The notes beneath the pieces were generated by a model, which saw nothing but the letters and a program-made list of their open reading frames with translations, did not search any database and had not been told where the DNA came from. From SVTX01 sp045588675 (GTDB lineage Bacteria; Bacillota; Clostridia; Oscillospirales; CAG-272): 46,207 nucleotides of DNA. The DNA lies in assembly GCA_045588675.1 (NCBI GenBank), contig JAZNER010000035.1:1-46207 (forward strand), written 5' to 3'. The translations under genes and the position numbers were made by a program. Shown here piece by piece: positions 1 through 9,600 of the stretch; position 1 is the stretch's first letter; every line of letters begins with the position of its first letter.

Positions 1-93
1 GTTTGGACAGTTACTCTCGGCACAACTAATTTAGCAAAGCTAACAGACGCCGAAAAGGCAATAGCAACACAGAAAGGATGGACATTAGCATAA
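1..93 (+). CDS. C-terminus of phage leucine-rich-repeat (BspA-like) protein, partial
   Basis: An open frame enters from the left edge and encodes 30 residues, ending LTDAEKAIATQKGWTLA before TAA. I recognise this ending as typical of BspA-type leucine-rich-repeat proteins carried by gut Firmicutes and their phages, where it follows the last repeat. Such proteins are thought to act in surface or receptor contact. The N-terminus lies outside the window, so the repeat number and any tail domain cannot be judged. Its TAA overlaps the next ATG (TAATG), so the two genes are translationally coupled in the phage late operon. Confidence 0.6.
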   Translation, partial: VWTVTLGTTNLAKLTDAEKAIATQKGWTLA

Positions 94-290
94 TGGAAAT
101 ACAAACAATAGAAGTAAGAAAGCTCGTAGCAAGCGAGGGTACGGTGCTCACTAACGGAGAGGCTTACGGCAAAGAGATTTATCTTGGCTGTAACGACAAG
201 CCTGAAAATTGGAGTGAGATTACTAATGAGGAATACGACGAGATATTAGATGCTATTGAGGCAAATCTTAACGCGGAGGGGTACATATGA
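93..290 (+). CDS. small acidic phage protein, unknown function
   Basis: Encodes 65 residues starting MEIQTIEVRKLVASEG. I chose the ATG at 93 over the one at 78 because AGAAAGGA (71-78) is a usable distance upstream of it and because it overlaps the preceding stop as TAATG. The product is acidic, with a WSEITNEEYDEI segment, and has no membrane segment or cysteine cluster. Small proteins of this type usually follow the receptor-binding or LRR gene in clostridial prophages; their role is unknown to me. The stop overlaps the next start (ATGA). Confidence 0.6.
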   Translation: MEIQTIEVRKLVASEGTVLTNGEAYGKEIYLGCNDKPENWSEITNEEYDEILDAIEANLNAEGYI

Positions 291-1216
291 AGAAAATTAT
301 AATTACTATAATGGCAATGGTACTATCATTGATAATGTCAATTGATGTAGGAGCGTCAGGCGTTACTGAAACAATCGAAAAGGTTGAAGTTAACGAGACG
401 GTTGCTGTAAACGAAGTCGTTGATATTAGCGCCGCTACAAACATAGGTGAAATTTTGACCGACACAGATGCGGAGGAACTCTCAGACTCAGAAGATACTA
501 CTGAGCCGAATATAGTGGGCGAGAGTGACGGTTCGCTTATACAAGAGTCTATGTCGCTGAGCGAAATGGTACTTGCGATAGCAGAGTCATTAGGCGTTTC
601 AGTAGGAGAAGCAGAGCAGATAGTCAGCAACATCAGGACTATTGGTGACAAATATCTTGGGGAGAGCGACCTATGGCCTTATATTGCAGAGGATATGGAT
701 GCGTATCCTGCCAAGTGGACTATTATCGGAATGATTTTTGCATTGGTGCTGTTTTTGATAGGTCTGCTTATAAAGCGAGTTATTTCAGACGCGACAACTA
801 TGCTTAAGATGAGAGTGGCATTATCAAATATCGACTCTGCGCTTAACGGAGATGAAAAAGACGAGAATGGCAATGCCTTGTCAATTCGTGCTATGATAAA
901 CGAAAAAAATGGACACATTGAATTGCTTGAAAAGGAAAACGAGGCACTTCAAGGAAAGGCTGCAGAATTGACGAAGACGGTAGAATTACTTAACAATGCT
1001 ATTAGTAAAATAGAGGCAGATAGCAGCACGGCCCTTAGGATTACTGAGGAATCTGCTCTGCAAATCCTTCAACTTTTGAATATAGCACTTGACCGAAAAG
1101 TTCCTATAACCTCTAAAGAAGCACGCGAGATATGGTACAGTTCAACGCAAAACAAGATAAAATCCATATATGAGGAGGGAGTGTCTAATGTCGGAGAAGA
1201 CACTAAAGAAATTTGA
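287..1216 (+). CDS. secreted/anchored coiled-coil phage protein
   Basis: A 309-residue protein with an N-terminal signal-like hydrophobic segment (about residues 3-23), an acidic low-complexity stretch (about 60-90), one strong transmembrane helix (about 144-162, IIGMIFALVLFLIGLLI) and a C-terminal coiled coil (about 200-260). The start overlaps the previous stop (ATGA). The next gene starts inside its 3' end. Architecture fits a membrane-spanning phage accessory protein of the late operon, possibly in the lysis or cell-envelope module. I do not recognise the family. Confidence 0.6.
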   Translation: MKKIIITIMAMVLSLIMSIDVGASGVTETIEKVEVNETVAVNEVVDISAATNIGEILTDTDAEELSDSEDTTEPNIVGESDGSLIQESMSLSEMVLAIAESLGVSVGEAEQIVSNIRTIGDKYLGESDLWPYIAEDMDAYPAKWTIIGMIFALVLFLIGLLIKRVISDATTMLKMRVALSNIDSALNGDEKDENGNALSIRAMINEKNGHIELLEKENEALQGKAAELTKTVELLNNAISKIEADSSTALRITEESALQILQLLNIALDRKVPITSKEAREIWYSSTQNKIKSIYEEGVSNVGEDTKEI

Positions 1217-1634
1217 AAGACAGTATAAGGTCTGCAAGGTGTTAAAATGGATTCTACTCATCGTGAGCATTATTTCCGCTGTTTGTCCCGCTATCGTAGT
1301 TGCATTTAAGATAGCACCATCGTTTCCACGAGTGAGTCCCCAAGTTGGTATTTCAGGCTTTGCGGCTGTCATTGTCGTTATAGGGCTTATATTTGTATTG
1401 CGAGGACTTGAAAAAAGATATGCGCACAAATTGCCTTGGGCTACATCAGCTTTGCTTTGGTCTTGGATATTATATTTTTCAATATATGCTTTAAAAAAGA
1501 TCATAGTTCAATCAGAACAAATTTCCTTAGCATTATCTATTGGTGTCAGTGTTGCATTTGTGCTCTCGTTAGGAAGTGAACTGTGTAGAGCGCTTGAAAA
1601 AACAGCTCGGGAAGAATATATGAGGTTAAAGTGA
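1188..1634 (+). CDS. small polytopic membrane protein of the prophage
   Basis: Encodes 148 residues from MSEKTLKKFERQ. The ATG at 1188 is preferred because GAGGAGGGA (1172-1180) sits 7 nt upstream; an upstream alternative at 1170 would overlap this site. About four hydrophobic helices are visible (around residues 19-40, 53-75, 86-104 and 111-130), with a short basic N-terminus and charged C-terminus. It overlaps the preceding gene by 29 nt and is followed after one base by the next. Holin-like size and topology are compatible, but no specific motif supports that. Confidence 0.55.
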   Translation: MSEKTLKKFERQYKVCKVLKWILLIVSIISAVCPAIVVAFKIAPSFPRVSPQVGISGFAAVIVVIGLIFVLRGLEKRYAHKLPWATSALLWSWILYFSIYALKKIIVQSEQISLALSIGVSVAFVLSLGSELCRALEKTAREEYMRLK

Positions 1635-1635
1635 T

Positions 1636-2604
1636 ATGGCTTGGAATTTAGATGAGAAAGTAACAAGGGAAGATATTGCCGCGGACAGGCGTAGAGATTT
1701 TAACAAAAGACAAAAATCCTTTATGAAAATAGTCGGGGAAAATCTTGCAGCCTATGCTTGTGTCCTGATATTTATACTCCTTATTGGGTTTATCTGGACT
1801 GACATAGGTCTATTTGTAAACATTACAAGTTTCATCACAGACTCATTAATATCAGTCGTGCTATTTGTTCTTGCCGACATATGCATGTCGCATATAGGCG
1901 CAAAGGGAGGAAAGCTTGACGAAGAGTATTTGAAGGTGCATAAGGAGTACCTTGGTATCCGAGAGGAAGTAAGGCGAGCAGGGCTAACTCATTTAGACGA
2001 GTTCTGCAATTGGCAAATAGATGTGGAGTACGATTTCTATATCCAAAAGCAATGCAAGAGGTTAAAAATAGACTATAATGAATATCTTGAAAAATATCAA
2101 GGCAAAGGCCTTGACGAACTAAAAACGCTTTTACCGATAGATTGTGCTGCCAATGTGTTTGCATTGGGTCGGGCAAGACGAATTGAACTCTCTCCCGATA
2201 TGTTACTTACAGACGGCAAGGTTAAGAGCGAGCGTGGAGGACTTGGCATCAGTGGCGAGGAATATATTGAAAAGCACACAACGGGATGGCTTCATATATT
2301 GACCACTGCAGTCTTTGCTATTGTAGCGGCAGTTCCCGTATTCACTTTAACCCAAGACGCATCATTGGGCAGAGTTATTTATACAGTATTTAAGTTGTCA
2401 ATGATGGCGTACCGTATGTATCAAGGGTATGCAAGAGGCGCAAGAGGATACAATACGATTGAGCCCAAGCATCTACAGGCTAAAATAAGATATTTATACT
2501 TGTACTTAGAATTTCTGAATAAGAAGATATACAACCAGCTTGACATGTCAAAGTCTGAAATGGATACAAATTCGGATGTTGCTGAAGCTACTCAATGCGA
2601 ATAA
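1636..2604 (+). CDS. membrane-associated phage protein, unknown function
   Basis: A 322-residue protein. After a basic N-terminus come two hydrophobic segments (about residues 38-58 and 62-85), then a soluble middle part rich in charged residues (YLKVHKEYLGIREEVRR and following), then two further hydrophobic helices near 217-235 and 245-262. It begins one base after the preceding stop, so it is probably coupled. The three consecutive membrane proteins (287-2604) form a unit upstream of the structural genes. No family recognised. Confidence 0.55.
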   Translation: MAWNLDEKVTREDIAADRRRDFNKRQKSFMKIVGENLAAYACVLIFILLIGFIWTDIGLFVNITSFITDSLISVVLFVLADICMSHIGAKGGKLDEEYLKVHKEYLGIREEVRRAGLTHLDEFCNWQIDVEYDFYIQKQCKRLKIDYNEYLEKYQGKGLDELKTLLPIDCAANVFALGRARRIELSPDMLLTDGKVKSERGGLGISGEEYIEKHTTGWLHILTTAVFAIVAAVPVFTLTQDASLGRVIYTVFKLSMMAYRMYQGYARGARGYNTIEPKHLQAKIRYLYLYLEFLNKKIYNQLDMSKSEMDTNSDVAEATQCE

Positions 2605-2608
2605 TAAC

Positions 2609-2628
2609 AGCCCTCGCTTTCGGGGGCT
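2609..2628 (+). terminator. short stem-loop after the membrane-protein genes
   Basis: AGCCCTCG, loop CTTT, CGGGGGCT form an 8-bp stem with one G-U pair immediately after the stop at 2604. There is no uridine run behind it, so it more likely attenuates or stabilises the late transcript than ends it. Confidence 0.4.
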
Positions 2629-2662
2629 TAAAGCAAATTTATAGTATTTGGAGGAAATATTA

Positions 2663-3001
2663 ATGACAGTTAATAAGGCTATTGTGCTTGCAGACGGTCT
2701 TAGAATGAATACGGTATCTGATGAGCAAAAGGCGCTTTGGCTTTTCACTCTTGATTCGGACATTGCCGACATGATGGAGCAAGAGGTTAAAAACACATTT
2801 CCGCACGACAGGGAGCTACTGTTGCCTGAGAGTGACTGCGATGTATATGTCAAATATCTTGTAGCAATGATTGATTATTTCAATCGTGAGGTGGAGCTTT
2901 ACCAGAACGACCTTACATTGTTTAATGAAGCGTTTGATAAGGCATGTGCAAGATATAGAAGAAATAATCGTCCTCAGAAAAAATACAAATGGGAGGTATA
3001 A
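2663..3001 (+). CDS. putative phage head-tail adaptor (neck) protein
   Basis: A 112-residue soluble helical protein starting MTVNKAIVLADGLRMNTVSDE. GGAGGA (2650-2655) is 7 nt before the chosen ATG. The pattern of helix, DEQKALWL, charged middle and a helix containing YLVAMIDYFNREVELYQND resembles small adaptor proteins placed immediately before a large propeller-like tail protein in podovirus-like phages of gut Firmicutes. The assignment rests on position and general resemblance. The next gene starts 4 nt after its stop. Confidence 0.45.
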   Translation: MTVNKAIVLADGLRMNTVSDEQKALWLFTLDSDIADMMEQEVKNTFPHDRELLLPESDCDVYVKYLVAMIDYFNREVELYQNDLTLFNEAFDKACARYRRNNRPQKKYKWEV

Positions 3002-3004
3002 GCA

Positions 3005-5311
3005 ATGAAACTGCCTAAACTTCCTTATGCAATGCGGAAAAGTCAAAGACAGACGGTGGCCTTTTGCGGTATTAATTATAGCTCAAATTTTTCCGAGGGA
3101 CATTTATCTGACAGCAAGAACCTGTCTTGCCGAGCATTTCCTTACTTGACGACAAGGCGAGCAAGAGTTCGTGAGGGTGACCTTGAAAACGTTACACTAC
3201 TTACGGTTTTTAACGGTAAGCTTGTAGCACTACAAGGCGCTGATTTGCTATATGATGGGAAGATTGTAGGAAGCTTGTCCCCGGGAGAAAAGAAATTTGC
3301 TGCAATCAACACCAAACTTTGTATTTTTCCCGATAAGAAGTATCTTGATCTTGAGGATATGAGTATTCACAGTTTGGGGGCCAAGCTACTGAGCGCAGGA
3401 GCTACAATTACGAGTAATTCGATAACACTTACTAATGAGCTCGTCGATAGTGTATCGGGCTTCGGTGGAAATTTTAAGGATAATAAATTTACGGTGAGAC
3501 CAGAAGGAGAAATCCCTTGGAATGAACCGTACGATAGCGATAAAAGGATTGCCTTTGAAGGTTATCATGCAGTGTTTACTATGCATATGGGTAACAAAGA
3601 TTTTTACATTGAGGATGGAGGATACAAGCTACGGCTGTGCGACGGGGGAATTCCTATACCTGAAAAATTTTTCTTTGATTATACTGATACAGATCAAAGT
3701 ATAACAATATTTAGAAATTATTCTGGAAGCAGTTATGTGGAAGCAAAAAAAATAACCGCGACAGAAATATATTTGAGCAAAACGGAAGAAGATTTAAAGA
3801 CAAAATCAAAAATAAGATTCAATGGATATGCATTGATGGGATTTGATTTTACTAAGCATCTTGAAATTGGAGATGTTGTTCACGTGTATTGGAGAGGATA
3901 TTACGATATTACTAATTTAGATGTTACTATTTTAGATGTGTCATCTTCACAATTTGAATGCAACAAAAATGTTAGTTTATCTGGTAACCCAGACATTACT
4001 AGGAAAGGGTGGGCGGATTTGACGACGCTGTTCTCGGTGGGAGATATTGTAAGCTTTAGCACCGAAAAGAACAATGTTACGGCGACTGTTACTGATGTAA
4101 CGGCTACGGAGCTCACTATTGACGGTGTGTTTGCGGAGGAAAATATTTCTGCATTAAATGAGGTTTCTGCCTATGTATCCTCTCCGGTTGCACTTATGTC
4201 CTTGGACGAGCCCGAGAGCTTCGTTCCCAAGCTGTTTGCGCCGGGAGATGGTATAGAGATTTCAGGCTCTTCGACTGAGGATTTCAATATAAGCTTTGTT
4301 ATAGACAAGATAGAGGGCAGTACCTTATATGCTCAAAATGATATTTTTGCTGTGACTACGCCTGTAACGGATAACTCCGTTATTACAATTGAACGCAAAA
4401 TCCCCGACCTTGATTTTATTTGCGAAAACGACAACCGACTGTTTGGTTGTTCAAATGCCGACAAGACAATATACGCGTCGGTTCTCGGCGACCCGAAAAA
4501 CTTTTTTGTATATCGCGGACTTTCTACAGACTCTTATGCTGTGGCAGTTGGAGGTGAAGGGGATTTTACTGCTTGCTGCGCTTATGATACCGGCGTTCTA
4601 TTTTGGAAAGAAAACAGACTTCACAAGCTGCTCGGCTCGGTTCCTTCTCAATATTCGCTTTATTCTTATGAAATTGAGGGCGTTGAGAAGGGGTCACATA
4701 AATCTCTTGTTGTATTAAATGAAATTCTATACTATAAAGGTCTTAGCGGAGTGTACGCATATCGGGGCGGTATTCCAGATCTGATTTCTTCTGAATTTGG
4801 AGAGCGGAGCTTCAGGGAAGCAATTGCCGGTACTGACGGAGAACAATATTATCTATCGGTGAAAGAAGGGGAAGAGAGTTATCTATTCACGTATGACACA
4901 AGAAAAGGTATTTGGCTGCTCGAGGATAATACCAGAGCGCTTGATTTTGCTCGTATAGGAAAAAAACTTTATTTCACTGACGGCAAAATATACATTGCCA
5001 ATAACGACGACGAAGAGCGCGGTATTGAGTGGCTTGCGCAGTTGACTCCTTTTTATGAGAGTATTGAAGGAGAAAAGGTATATTCGAGGTTTTCTCTTCG
5101 TTGCGAAATTCCCGAGGGCAGTTATATGATTATTGATGTCAGATGCGATGGAGGATTATGGGAGAGTGCGGGAAAAATTGTTGGGAAGAGCGGAGGAATT
5201 ATTCCCATAAGTATTCCGATTAATCGTTGCGACAAATTTGAGCTCCGTTTTCGCGGCAAGGGGACATTCAAAATATTGTCCATTTTGCGCGAATACTATA
5301 TTTCAAAATAA
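3005..5311 (+). CDS. large phage tail hub/nozzle-like structural protein
   Basis: A 768-residue protein, predominantly beta-strand with many short G/D turns. It has a conserved-looking N-terminus (KLPKLPYAMRKSQRQTVAF, LSDSKNLSCRAFPYLTTRRA) that I associate with propeller-type structural proteins next to the adaptor gene in Firmicutes podo-like phages, by analogy with the P22 gp10 position. Two regions (about 270-470) look like repeated small barrels: LEIGDVVHVYW, LFSVGDIVSF and FAPGDGIEISG each begin a similar strand pattern. No transmembrane segment or catalytic motif is evident. A virion structural role is inferred from this architecture and gene order. Confidence 0.55.
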   Translation: MKLPKLPYAMRKSQRQTVAFCGINYSSNFSEGHLSDSKNLSCRAFPYLTTRRARVREGDLENVTLLTVFNGKLVALQGADLLYDGKIVGSLSPGEKKFAAINTKLCIFPDKKYLDLEDMSIHSLGAKLLSAGATITSNSITLTNELVDSVSGFGGNFKDNKFTVRPEGEIPWNEPYDSDKRIAFEGYHAVFTMHMGNKDFYIEDGGYKLRLCDGGIPIPEKFFFDYTDTDQSITIFRNYSGSSYVEAKKITATEIYLSKTEEDLKTKSKIRFNGYALMGFDFTKHLEIGDVVHVYWRGYYDITNLDVTILDVSSSQFECNKNVSLSGNPDITRKGWADLTTLFSVGDIVSFSTEKNNVTATVTDVTATELTIDGVFAEENISALNEVSAYVSSPVALMSLDEPESFVPKLFAPGDGIEISGSSTEDFNISFVIDKIEGSTLYAQNDIFAVTTPVTDNSVITIERKIPDLDFICENDNRLFGCSNADKTIYASVLGDPKNFFVYRGLSTDSYAVAVGGEGDFTACCAYDTGVLFWKENRLHKLLGSVPSQYSLYSYEIEGVEKGSHKSLVVLNEILYYKGLSGVYAYRGGIPDLISSEFGERSFREAIAGTDGEQYYLSVKEGEESYLFTYDTRKGIWLLEDNTRALDFARIGKKLYFTDGKIYIANNDDEERGIEWLAQLTPFYESIEGEKVYSRFSLRCEIPEGSYMIIDVRCDGGLWESAGKIVGKSGGIIPISIPINRCDKFELRFRGKGTFKILSILREYYISK

Positions 5312-5324
5312 AGGATGTGATAAT

Positions 5325-5552
5325 ATGGCAGTTTTGCCGAGAAAATTTAAAGCATACAGACAACCGTCACTTGAAAATAAACAAGAGTCACTTGAAAATC
5401 GTGTTGCGGCAATTGAAGAATATTTGTCTTATTTCTGTGAGCAAGTGGAACACACTTCCGAAGTGGACGCAAAAAAGCTTGAGGAGCTTATAAATATATG
5501 CGAAACACTCAAAAAAGAAATTAAAGAATTTAAGGAGACTAAAAATACTTAG
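5325..5552 (+). CDS. small coiled-coil phage protein ending at an amber codon
   Basis: Encodes 75 residues from MAVLPRKFKAYRQPSLENK. AAGGATGTGA lies upstream of the ATG at 5325. The second half is a strong coiled coil (ENRVAAIEEYLSYF through LEELINICETLKKEIKEFKE). The frame stops at TAG (5550-5552) but stays open for another 31 codons with the same coiled-coil character (INELTKKVEEAKKK) until TGA at 5646-5648, 11 nt inside the next gene. The gene may therefore have been longer, either through a nonsense mutation or through amber decoding. Its role is probably structural or in assembly. Confidence 0.6.
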   Translation: MAVLPRKFKAYRQPSLENKQESLENRVAAIEEYLSYFCEQVEHTSEVDAKKLEELINICETLKKEIKEFKETKNT

Positions 5553-5648
5553 CAACGGTTTGAATATTATGTGAATACCACGAACAGAAGAATAAATGAA
5601 TTAACAAAAAAGGTCGAGGAGGCAAAAAAGAAAGGGAATGTCAATTGA
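5553..5648 (+). other. in-frame continuation past an amber stop
   Basis: After TAG at 5550-5552 the same frame reads QRFEYYVNTTNRRINELTKK and then VEEAKKKGNVN before TGA. The helical, charged composition continues the coiled coil upstream, and the end overlaps the next start codon by 11 nt, as true gene ends in this compact operon do. Confidence 0.45.
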
Positions 5649-6654
5649 TTTTAACAAGTACTTAGAATACCAAGATATAGGAACTGAGTCCAACGTAAAA
5701 AGGCTGGCGGCAGAGATTGCTGATATGAATTACGATGACTTTACTAAAGGCGACGATTATGCCTCACTAGCCAAGAGATATTCAGAGCAAGGGAAAAAGG
5801 CTATGGATGACACAATAGGGCAGGTGTCGGCGCGTACAGGCGGTCTTGCTTCGTCCTATGCGACAAGTGCGGCAAATCAGGCGTATAACGGTTACATGGA
5901 AGAGCTTGAGGATGCAGCACGTGCTCTTTACGACTCAAAGAGACAAGAAAAAATTGATAATCTTGGTATTTCGCAGTCGATTTGGAGTGACAAGGTAGGC
6001 AATAATCAGTGGCAACAGCAGTTTGATTACAACGCAAATAATGATAGTAAACAAGAGGCGCGGAATAATGCTGAAGTGATGTGGCGCGCAGGAAAAACTT
6101 TGTCAGATGAGGAACTTGAATTTCTTGGTATTGATAGGGAGATAGAAGCGGCCTATATAAAATATTATGAGCCTGAACCAGAGCCTGAAGAACCATACAC
6201 GCCTATATTGACGGCAGAACAAGTTACAGATATTGTCTATGACTATAATAAGAAAAATGAATTTATAAATGACCATATTGCTAAAGAATATTTTACTTAT
6301 TATGGACAATATCCCCCAAATTATTACGGGGATCAGTATGAGAATGTATTCAAATTTGTAAAAGCAAACCATACGAACCCAAAAAATTTAGCAATTTACC
6401 TGGATGCACAAATTCAACAAATGGACACGGAAACGGAAAAGGCCAGTTATTCGTCGGTGTTTGATAGAATCGCTGCTCAATTTGGTGTAAATTTGGAAGA
6501 AGCAATTCAGGAAGCAGAGGCTGAAAAAGCGAAACAGGAAGCAGAGGCTGAAAAAGCGAAACAGGAAGGCACTAGCCCCGAAGACGATACCCCAAAAATA
6601 AAATTCAACATGTTTCCTGCATGGGACAGCCCATATATGTTTGTGAGAGACTAA
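5638..6654 (+). CDS. phage structural or internal virion protein
   Basis: A 338-residue protein with a GQVSARTGGLASSYATSAAN motif near residues 60-80, which I recognise from virion proteins encoded next to giant polyvalent genes in gut Firmicutes phages. A proline-acidic linker (EPEPEPEEPYTP, about 180-191) separates it from a helical region. The C-terminal part has two copies of a nine-residue A/E/K repeat. The ATG follows AAAGGG closely, and GAGGAGG lies further upstream at 5614-5620. No catalytic motif is seen. It probably works together with the giant protein that follows. Confidence 0.5.
   Translation: MSIDFNKYLEYQDIGTESNVKRLAAEIADMNYDDFTKGDDYASLAKRYSEQGKKAMDDTIGQVSARTGGLASSYATSAANQAYNGYMEELEDAARALYDSKRQEKIDNLGISQSIWSDKVGNNQWQQQFDYNANNDSKQEARNNAEVMWRAGKTLSDEELEFLGIDREIEAAYIKYYEPEPEPEEPYTPILTAEQVTDIVYDYNKKNEFINDHIAKEYFTYYGQYPPNYYGDQYENVFKFVKANHTNPKNLAIYLDAQIQQMDTETEKASYSSVFDRIAAQFGVNLEEAIQEAEAEKAKQEAEAEKAKQEGTSPEDDTPKIKFNMFPAWDSPYMFVRD
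6508..6561 (+). repeat. 27-bp tandem duplication in coding sequence
   Basis: Two identical in-frame units of 27 bp (6508-6534 and 6535-6561) encode consecutive QEAEAEKAK blocks of a helical, probably coiled-coil, linker. Confidence 0.85.
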
Positions 6655-6670
6655 AAGAGAGGAGTTTTCT

Positions 6671-9600
6671 ATGTCAAACAGCATTAATAATAGTTTTGAG
6701 GATAACAAGAAAAATGAAACTGAACCCCCAAGAGAGCAATCAAGTTTGCAAGATCTTCTTAATGCTGTGAGAAACAGCAGACAAGATAACAGTTATAATA
6801 ATCAATCCACAGCAAGCTCTTTGTCAGAGCTTCTCTATATCGTTAAGAAAAACAGGATAGAGTCATCTTACGGTATTGACGATTATACTACGGGATATCA
6901 GGACTGGTATGGTAGAATGGCAGGCTTTGCAAATGGTATTTATAATGATTCTGCTACGCGTTCAGAAGGTTATCAAGCGGGCTATGGAGAATATTATACA
7001 GGCAGGCAGACTGAATACGATGCACTGATTGAGGAAGGTAAGAAGTATTACGATTATTTCTCTCAATATGGAGATCTTTATCGGGAGGGATATAAAAATG
7101 ATTTTATGAAGGAGTACGGTGAAATAACCGATTCCGCTAAAGCTAACATGGATTATGTAGCTCGTCAGAATGATTATTGGGCCCAATGGGAGAGTGAGGA
7201 CGCCTACAACAAGGCACTTGAGGAGCAAAAGCAATACGAAGAAATGCTTAATCTTAACCTTGATGCTTATGCCAATGAAACTGCTGAGCTGGAGGCAAAA
7301 GCAAATAATCTAAGAGAAAATATGTCTTGGTGGGAAAAGTCCGTTTTTGGCGAGGCTTGGAACAAATTTTACGATTTTCTGGGGCGTCTCAATAACTCTG
7401 CCGAAATTGCAGAAGGCTTTGACGGAAAATATACTAAAAATGATTTGTTGAACCAATACAACTCCGAAATTGTCAATAGAAAAAATTATTATAATTCTGC
7501 AAAGCATATTCAAGACGAAGTGAAAAACCGTGAAAGCGCTCAAAAGCTTCAAGAGGAGGCATTATTAGACCCGGATTTTGACAAGTATGTTCAAAAAGGG
7601 ATTTCGTTTGGAGACAGAAAGTATGCTGTTGGCGGTTCTGAGTATATGAAAAATCCGAATATTTTTAATAAAATTACCGGATACAGAGGTAAAAACGGAG
7701 ATTTGATAGCACTTCTGAATGTTGACTCCGGTATCAGAGAGCAAGCGTTGAAAATGAGTGATGAACAGTTTGAAACATACAATTATTTATTTGGCAAATA
7801 TGGAAGGGAAAAGGCGAATGAATATTTTGCAATGATTTCAAACCAACTCGATAATCGCGTGCTTGAATCCTACGCTCTAATGGTAAACGACAACTGGTTT
7901 CTTGAAACACCGATAGCCTTAGCCGCGGGAGTGGACAATACCTTGACTGGTATGGTAGCAGGAATGTCAAATATGTTTTCGGGCAATGAGGAGACCGTTA
8001 ATCCTGATATGCTTCAAAGGTTAGACTCCGTGTTGGCGTCAGATGAAGAAGGGTTTACAAGAGTGACTCACGATGCGGCGAGTGCTATTGGTGGCATGCT
8101 TCCTTCAATCGGTGTTTCTGTTCTCACGGGAAGTCCTCTTGCAGGTACAGCTGTTATGGGTATGAGCGCGGCTGGTAACGCATATAATGAGATGATTTCT
8201 CTTGGATACAACAAGCAACAGGCTCGGACATACGGTGTGCTCATAGGCGTATCCGAAACAACCTTACAGTATGCACTCGGTGGTATTGGTAAGCTTGGCG
8301 GCAAGGTTTGGTCCGCAGCGGCTAAAACAAGTTTTGCGAAGGCTATAAATAATGCTCTTGCAAAGATTTCAATTACGGCTCCCGATGTATTTAAGCTCCT
8401 TGGCAATATGGGAAGTGAAGGACTTGAAGAAGGGTTGCAGACTGTCCTTGAGCCTGCCTTCAAATCCCTTGCCACGGGTGAGGATTTTGAAAGCCCCAAG
8501 TTTAGCGAGATTGCCTACAACACCTTGCTAGGCGCGATTACATCCTTTGCCTTTGAAGGTAGCGGAACTGTAAGCGATATTGCTACTGGGTTTAAAAAGG
8601 TTGATGTTGGGACGATACGCGTGGCACGGTCTTATGCCGCTTATGCGCTAAACAATATGGACAAAAATTCAATTGGATATATTGCAGCGCAAAAGCTTGT
8701 TGACAAAATAAATAACAAAAGTTCGCTTACCGTCAATGACGTGCGAACTGTTATTCGAGAAGTTTCAAATGAAATAAGAAACGCGGGAATTGTGGGCGAA
8801 CTTGAGAGCCGCGGTGTTGACGCTCTTATATCCGGGGGGCTTGAGATGGCGCCAGGCACCTCGGCAAACAGGGCGGCATATAAGATGCAGAAAAAAAGCG
8901 ATAAGGGAAAAAGAATTTCGAACTACTCTATTGGAAAGCTTTATTCTAGCATGTCTGAATCGCAGACGAGAACAGCAGTGCAGACGAGGTTGAAGTCAGA
9001 CGGCGTGAGCGAGGTTGAGGCTCGTCAGCTTGGCAATACGGTTACCGATGTTATAACCGGGCGCGAGGTGAGCAATAGCAAGATTTCGGAGGTCATAAAG
9101 AACTCTGCGGCGCGCTCGATCTTAAGTGAGAGCATTGGCGCAAAGATAAGCGAGGACAGCTCGGTCAGCGATGTCAAGGCGGCTATAAAGAGCTATCAGA
9201 ATGGCGCAAAGGCGACTCTTGGAGGAAATGTATCAAAAACGGCACAAAACGGCTCTGCGGCAAAATTTTCGGTGTCAGAGAATGCGGATGGTGGATATGA
9301 CGTTGTCGCTGAGGCGAACGGTGAGAGAATAGCTCTGCCCGGATACACTTTTAAGTCGCAGAAACAGGCGGAAGCGGCGGTGTACGCTATGACGCTTGGT
9401 ATGCGCTCGGAAGGCTTGAAGGGGCTTGTTACTATCTCAGAGAGTTTACCTCAAGGTGTAAGCCTTGGCAATGCTGCTATTGCTTTTAATGTGTTCTACA
9501 ATCAAGGAAAGCAGGGTAAGGCAATGTCTGCAGCGAAGAATACGGAGTTTCTGTCACTCGCTCAGAGGCAGTACGCATATAATTGCGGTATCATTGATGG

